From assembly GCA_009823505.1 (NCBI GenBank), contig VZQC01013302.1, positions 5,774,932 to 5,838,931 of the forward strand: a DNA stretch of 64,000 nt. Direction: 5' to 3'. A program made the translations under genes and the position numbers. Shown here in pieces: positions 60,201-64,000 of the stretch (positions are counted from its first letter, which is position 1; each line of letters begins with the position of its first letter). This stretch comes from Rhizomys pruinosus. Lineage: Eukaryota > Chordata > Mammalia > Rodentia > Spalacidae. A model generated the notes under the pieces. It did no database searches. It was not told where the DNA came from and worked only from the letters and a program-made list of their open reading frames with translations.

Positions 60201-61385
60201 AGGTCCCTTGGAGGATAATGGCCTCGATTCACAGCTTACCTCTAGGGATACAATGGCTGATTTGCAGGGATGTCTATCAGCTCACAGTTAGAGACTGTTA
60301 TATTGCCACAGAAGGACCGTCCAATTCATGTTACAATGTAAATTCATGGTATTATACATATCACCCAAACCACTATGTGTTCTATGCCCAAAGTAACCTA
60401 CCATAACATATAAACTATTAGTTGCTGCTTAAAATACTATATATCTAATTGCTTGTGCTTCATATAGTCTCGGATACAAGTTACTCCTGAACAAACTAGT
60501 CAGCTCATGAACAGGAACAGCCAGCAGATTTGACCAGAATCCCACAGTCAAAAACTCGTCCACAAGATGAGAGGAACAGTTTTATCTTCTTCATCCCACC
60601 TGTGCCACTGGCCCTTTTCTAAGCCTAGGGACAATCTGTGGAAGAGGGGGTGTGGTAGATGTAAAGGCTGCAATTGGTGCGCGGTGGAAAACTACAGCGA
60701 TGTTAGTTGGACACTCATTTGATCAACTTGATTGAACAAACAACCTGTCACCCCACTGACATGGTGGGGGACGTGGAGGTGGTATTGGGTCACAGCAATC
60801 TGTAAATTGGTTTTGCACGGAAGATGCTTATTACTCATGATTATCACTATAGCTAAAAAATGAAAGAAACAAAAATAAACTTAATAAGATCGCAAGCGGT
60901 TATGGCAGAATACTGAATCTGGGATGGTGGGGTGGGAGGGAAGAGGAATATGCCTATATGAATTGAAACAATTATGTTATGAAAAGCCAACAAACCATCC
61001 AATAAAAATTAAATAAAAAAAATCTAGTTTTGGGAGCACAATCTTCAGACTTTAAAGGAAATGTAATGATTACTTATCCTTTGGTTATACTCTTCCTCTT
61101 GGGTTGTTTTAAGACCATATTGTTAGCCAGATTAACCAACTTTTGGTTTTCAAGGTTCAGTTTGAGTCTGTAGATTGGTTTTGCACGAAGGATGCTTATA
61201 CTCATGGATTATCACTTATAGCTAAAAAATGAAAGAAAAAAAAAAACCTGAAAGATGCAGGACGGTTATGGCAGAATACATGATCTGGGATGGGGTGGGG
61301 GTGGGAAGGGAAAGGGAAATATGCCTGATATGAATTGGAAAATGATGTATGAAATGCACAAACCATCAATAAAAATTAAATAAAA
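57280..61385 (+). mobile_element. L1 with 5' inversion and about 2.3-kb 3' extension (L1-X composite)
   Basis: A TSD AAAATCTAGTGTTTGG lies at 57264-57279 and 61386-61401. Within it are three parts. First, L1 ORF2 sequence in reverse (57280-58136). Second, L1 ORF2 C-terminus and normal 3'UTR forward (58137-58705). Third, a long further stretch (58706 to the end) whose last 1.2 kb is repeat X, ending in ATAAAAATTAAATAAAAAAA. The inverted part begins at the complement of the base next to ACACTCATCC where the forward part starts, the twin-priming signature. Small indels are very dense from 57750 to 61160. A second clean copy of the 3' end follows (61161-61385), probably an assembly artefact. Confidence 0.75.
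57749..57749. other. Single-N join with 8-bp duplication
   Basis: TGTAGTCT-N-TGTAGTCT: the bases either side of N repeat, where intact L1 has one copy. It marks a forced contig join and the start of the indel-rich stretch. Other single N positions are 49367 and 55288. Confidence 0.85.
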
Positions 61386-61530
61386 AAAATCTAGTGTTTG
61401 GAGGCACAATCTTTCAGACTTTAAAGGAAATGTAATGATTACTTATCTTTTGGTTTTACTTTCCTCTTGGGTGTTTAAGCCCATACTGTTAGCCCAGATT
61501 AACCAACTTTTGTTTTCTCAAGGTCAGTTG
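60797..61530. repeat. Direct near-duplication, period about 365 bp
   Basis: 60797-61160 and 61161-61530 hold the same sequence in the same order: GTAAATTGG/GTAGATTGGTTTTGCACG, X tail, poly(A), TSD, then ERVK-relict flank to AACCAACTTTTG. The first copy has many small indels, the second is clean. Best explained by unmerged overlap at a gap fill. Confidence 0.85.
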
Positions 61531-62595
61531 AGGATCTGGTCCTCAGGGACAACTGAGATTTTGGGGTACAGGCCTCTGGCTCCTCTCAGCTTTTCATTTA
61601 CCAGTTCCATCCACACGAGGACAAAGTCAGCTCTTTCTAGACTAGGCTTCCCTTTTTGAAACATGAAGAGACTTTCCTCTCTACAGACTGGACACTGATT
61701 AGTGGATCTCCAAGACCTCCTTGTCCAGGAGGACTGGTGACTCCCAATTGCGGGACATTTCAGGAGATGCCCACAGATGTAGTCCCCCAGGACTGATTGA
61801 CCTCAGAGGGCAAGAAACAAAATTGTTCCTTAAGTCCCTCAGTTGAATTGTTACGGAGATTTACATATGGTTGTTATCCCTCCATAAAGGCTAGGTTACA
61901 CCAGACTAACACCTTTAATTACTGTGTAATATTTTAAATAAGGCTTGGACAATAATTCAAGCAGCTTTGGATAATACTGACTGGAGAAGGGACTTACCAT
62001 ATATTAAGCAGGCATAGCCCACAAGAGAGAATTAAACAATTTTAAGCTTATTTCAAATGTAATCCATTTACTACAATTACTACAATGAGGAACAATCTCT
62101 TTCTTTCTCAGACCCCCTATCCTGATTTATAGTTTTCCCAGAAAGACGGGAATTGTAACACATACAAGAAGACAGGAAATAAACTGAAAAGGATTACCAA
62201 GCCCATTTAGACTGTCTTCTTTTGGACTTCATATAGCTGGATCAGGAAGATAGAATCTAGTTTTGAGCCAAATTATCTGGTCAGGTCAAAAGAAATATCA
62301 AAAGCAACTCTTGCAAGAAACATAAAGTACATTTTTTAGTACCCATGGGTAAACCACTAGTTGACTGTATCCATTTAATCCAAACCTGTAACAGGGAGTC
62401 AGGTTTAAGCCAGGAGTGGACTGAAAATTGATTCTGTATATTCACACTCCTATTCAGGCCACTAGTAAACTAGCTTAAGTGTTTATATCAATTTAATTTA
62501 ATACAGGTATTTTATCATTTTACTATTCCTTTTTTACTATTTTTAAGGATTCAAAATATAAGTGCACAGTTGTTTTCAGATCAATCACATTGATG
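61402..62595 (-). pseudogene. ERVK-type relict B interior, continued
   Basis: Continues the minus-strand relict beyond the L1-X insertion; the TSD shows 57263 and 61402 were once adjacent. No frame longer than about 75 codons. Consistent with decayed env or upstream interior, but no motif identifies it. Confidence 0.4.
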
Positions 62596-62735
62596 TTGCT
62601 TGCTCAGTTTGCCATACAATCAGATAATTGATGTTAGCATCCACAGATGAGGGATACCATTTGTCGTTTGTTTTTCTTGGACTGTGTTACTTCACTCAGC
62701 ATGATATCTTCTAGCTCCAGCCATTTACCTGTGCT
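62596..62735 (-). mobile_element. L1 ORF2 3' end fragment
   Basis: Reverse of the ORF2 C-terminus and stop (GCATCCACAGATGAGGGATACC at 62638; CAGCATGATATCTTCTAGCTCC at 62698). 3' terminal L1 sequence without visible poly(A). Confidence 0.8.
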
Positions 62736-64000
62736 TCAGGTGGTTCTCATCATCTTCACATAAATCCTTACTTAAAATAACTTTTTAACATTTTCCAGCT
62801 TTTTATATCTTTTAATACCATGAGACATAACATTCATAAACAGATTAACCCTTAATTGTGCAGATTTATTAAGTAATAAACATTTATTTCCCATGTAACA
62901 AGATGGGACAGTTATCTCAAACACACTAGTATAAACTGTGAGATGTTCATGCCAGCTTGGGAGCAAGTTTTGCATGACCAATTTTCTTTGAGTGCTTACA
63001 GGTACTTTACCTAGGCCTGGCAAATGTCCCCACATGTGTAACGTGTGGAATTAAATTACAACCTAGAACAGAATTGATTATTCCTGAAAATGAAATTATA
63101 TTTTAAGGACCAAGGACCATACTATAATTTAACAGTTTTAGCTCACATGACAGTTTACTTGTGAATCAACTTGATATCAAGTAAATAATTAGCATTAGAT
63201 ACGAGCCTATTCATTTAAACAGCTCCATAAAACAAATATGTTTAACTAGTTTCAAACCCAAAACTTCAGCACCTTAATGAAAACTCTAAATTAGAGATGA
63301 AAACTTAAATCAGAGTAAAATATGACTCTTAAGTTTATAACAGTCAACCTAACAACATTTTAAACTTCACAATTTATACAGTACTGAAGTCATCTAGCTC
63401 TGAGGTAAATTTTCCTATTTTTAATTTAGGATTTAGGATTAAATTGGGTCAGTTATTTGTTTCTGACTCAGAATTTCTACAGTAATGATCTTTACATTTT
63501 TAAAACTATCTGGGTAGATTTTTGTAAACACGTGTTTTAACCAAGATGCTGTTCATGAAGCAGCCTGCTTCTCACAGTTACTGACAGGCACCCTACTGGG
63601 TCATTGGAGAAAAAGGAGGTCAGCTTCCCAGATAAGCCTGCTGGAGTCTGTACCCAGAGTCTAGTGTGGGGCCCTTGAGCCTTACTGTATGGCCTGTCAC
63701 AACCATTGGTCTGTGATGTGTACAGCTTGACAGGATTGCTCTGTATTGGGCAAAAGCATAGGAAAATCTCCTAGAAACTTTGGCTGTGCTAGGATTGAAG
63801 GCATGCTAGGATTAAAGGTGTGACTCACCACACCTGGCTGGGGAATTTCCAGGATTGGTCAGACCAGCAGGACAGCAGTTCTAACCCAAGGAGGTATGTT
63901 CATTTCCTAAGAGGAAGGGGGAGGGAGGAACAGATAGGAAACACAATAAACCCCATCAGCTACCCCTGGAGGGGTAGCTCTCCCACCCTGGAGGCAAGAA
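62736..64000 (-). mobile_element. ERVK-type relict B upstream block, inverted relative to 52537-53456
   Basis: In reverse complement this runs parallel to 52537-53456 from TTCTTGCCTCCAGGGTGGGAGAGC to GGAAAATGTTAAAAA. It has one extra segment of about 300 bp (63510-63800). It includes B1-like TTTAATCCTAGCATGCC pieces in both copies. Continues past the window edge. Confidence 0.65.

Noticed and set aside
60797..61530. Recent biological tandem duplication
   Set aside because: The first copy is full of scattered indels and adjoins an indel-rich stretch starting at a single N. An unmerged assembly overlap is simpler.

Overview
This window looks like nuclear DNA from a muroid rodent, probably a cricetid (hamster, vole or deer-mouse type). 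The evidence is the combination of 7SL-derived B1 SINEs, tRNA-derived B2 SINEs, MaLR-type LTRs and a murine-style L1 whose ORF1 carries a long coiled coil. The B2 and B1 copies match each other but differ from the mouse consensus. Species cannot be fixed from sequence alone. I see no host protein-coding gene, tRNA, rRNA or CRISPR. Nearly all recognisable sequence is transposon-derived, separated by AT-rich DNA in which I recognise nothing. Family names come from recognition, not database search.

Layout. 1-10160: an old, almost full-length L1 on the minus strand, broken up by an L1-tail fragment, three B1s, a B2, a complete two-LTR MaLR element, a solo MaLR LTR and a 93-bp LINE tail, most with readable target-site duplications (TSDs). 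10200-12880: an ERVK-like LTR and decayed gag. 13396-19101: a full-length L1 with both ORFs open, a monomer-type 5'UTR, poly(A) and a 14-bp TSD. 21829-23336: a LINE-like tail with a textbook 5' inversion. 27095-30394: an older plus-strand L1 with a different repeated 5'UTR. 33402-37558: the 3' part of an LTR element, an L1 3' end and a solo LTR with 6-bp TSD. 38212-40539: a 5'-truncated young L1 sharing a long identical tract with the full-length copy. 43221-43990: an assembly gap, then a solo LTR. 47600-49860: an old minus-strand L1. 49872-64000: two decayed ERVK-type relicts in opposite orientations, riddled with L1 pieces.

The most unusual signals are these. (1) L1 copies whose 3' end runs about 2.3 kb beyond the normal L1 3'UTR into a shared tail ending in poly(A). 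One copy (57280-61385) has a TSD spanning L1 and tail together. (2) An identical tract of about 830 bp between two L1s that are clearly more diverged on both sides. (3) An indel-rich stretch (57750-61160) ending in a 370-bp near-duplicate, which looks like an imperfect gap fill.

The only intact coding capacity is the L1 ORF1/ORF2 pair at 13815-18808. Its RNA-binding protein and endonuclease/reverse transcriptase are of the kind that would mobilise this L1 and, in trans, B1 and B2. Every TSD-flanked poly(A) insertion seen here fits that machinery.
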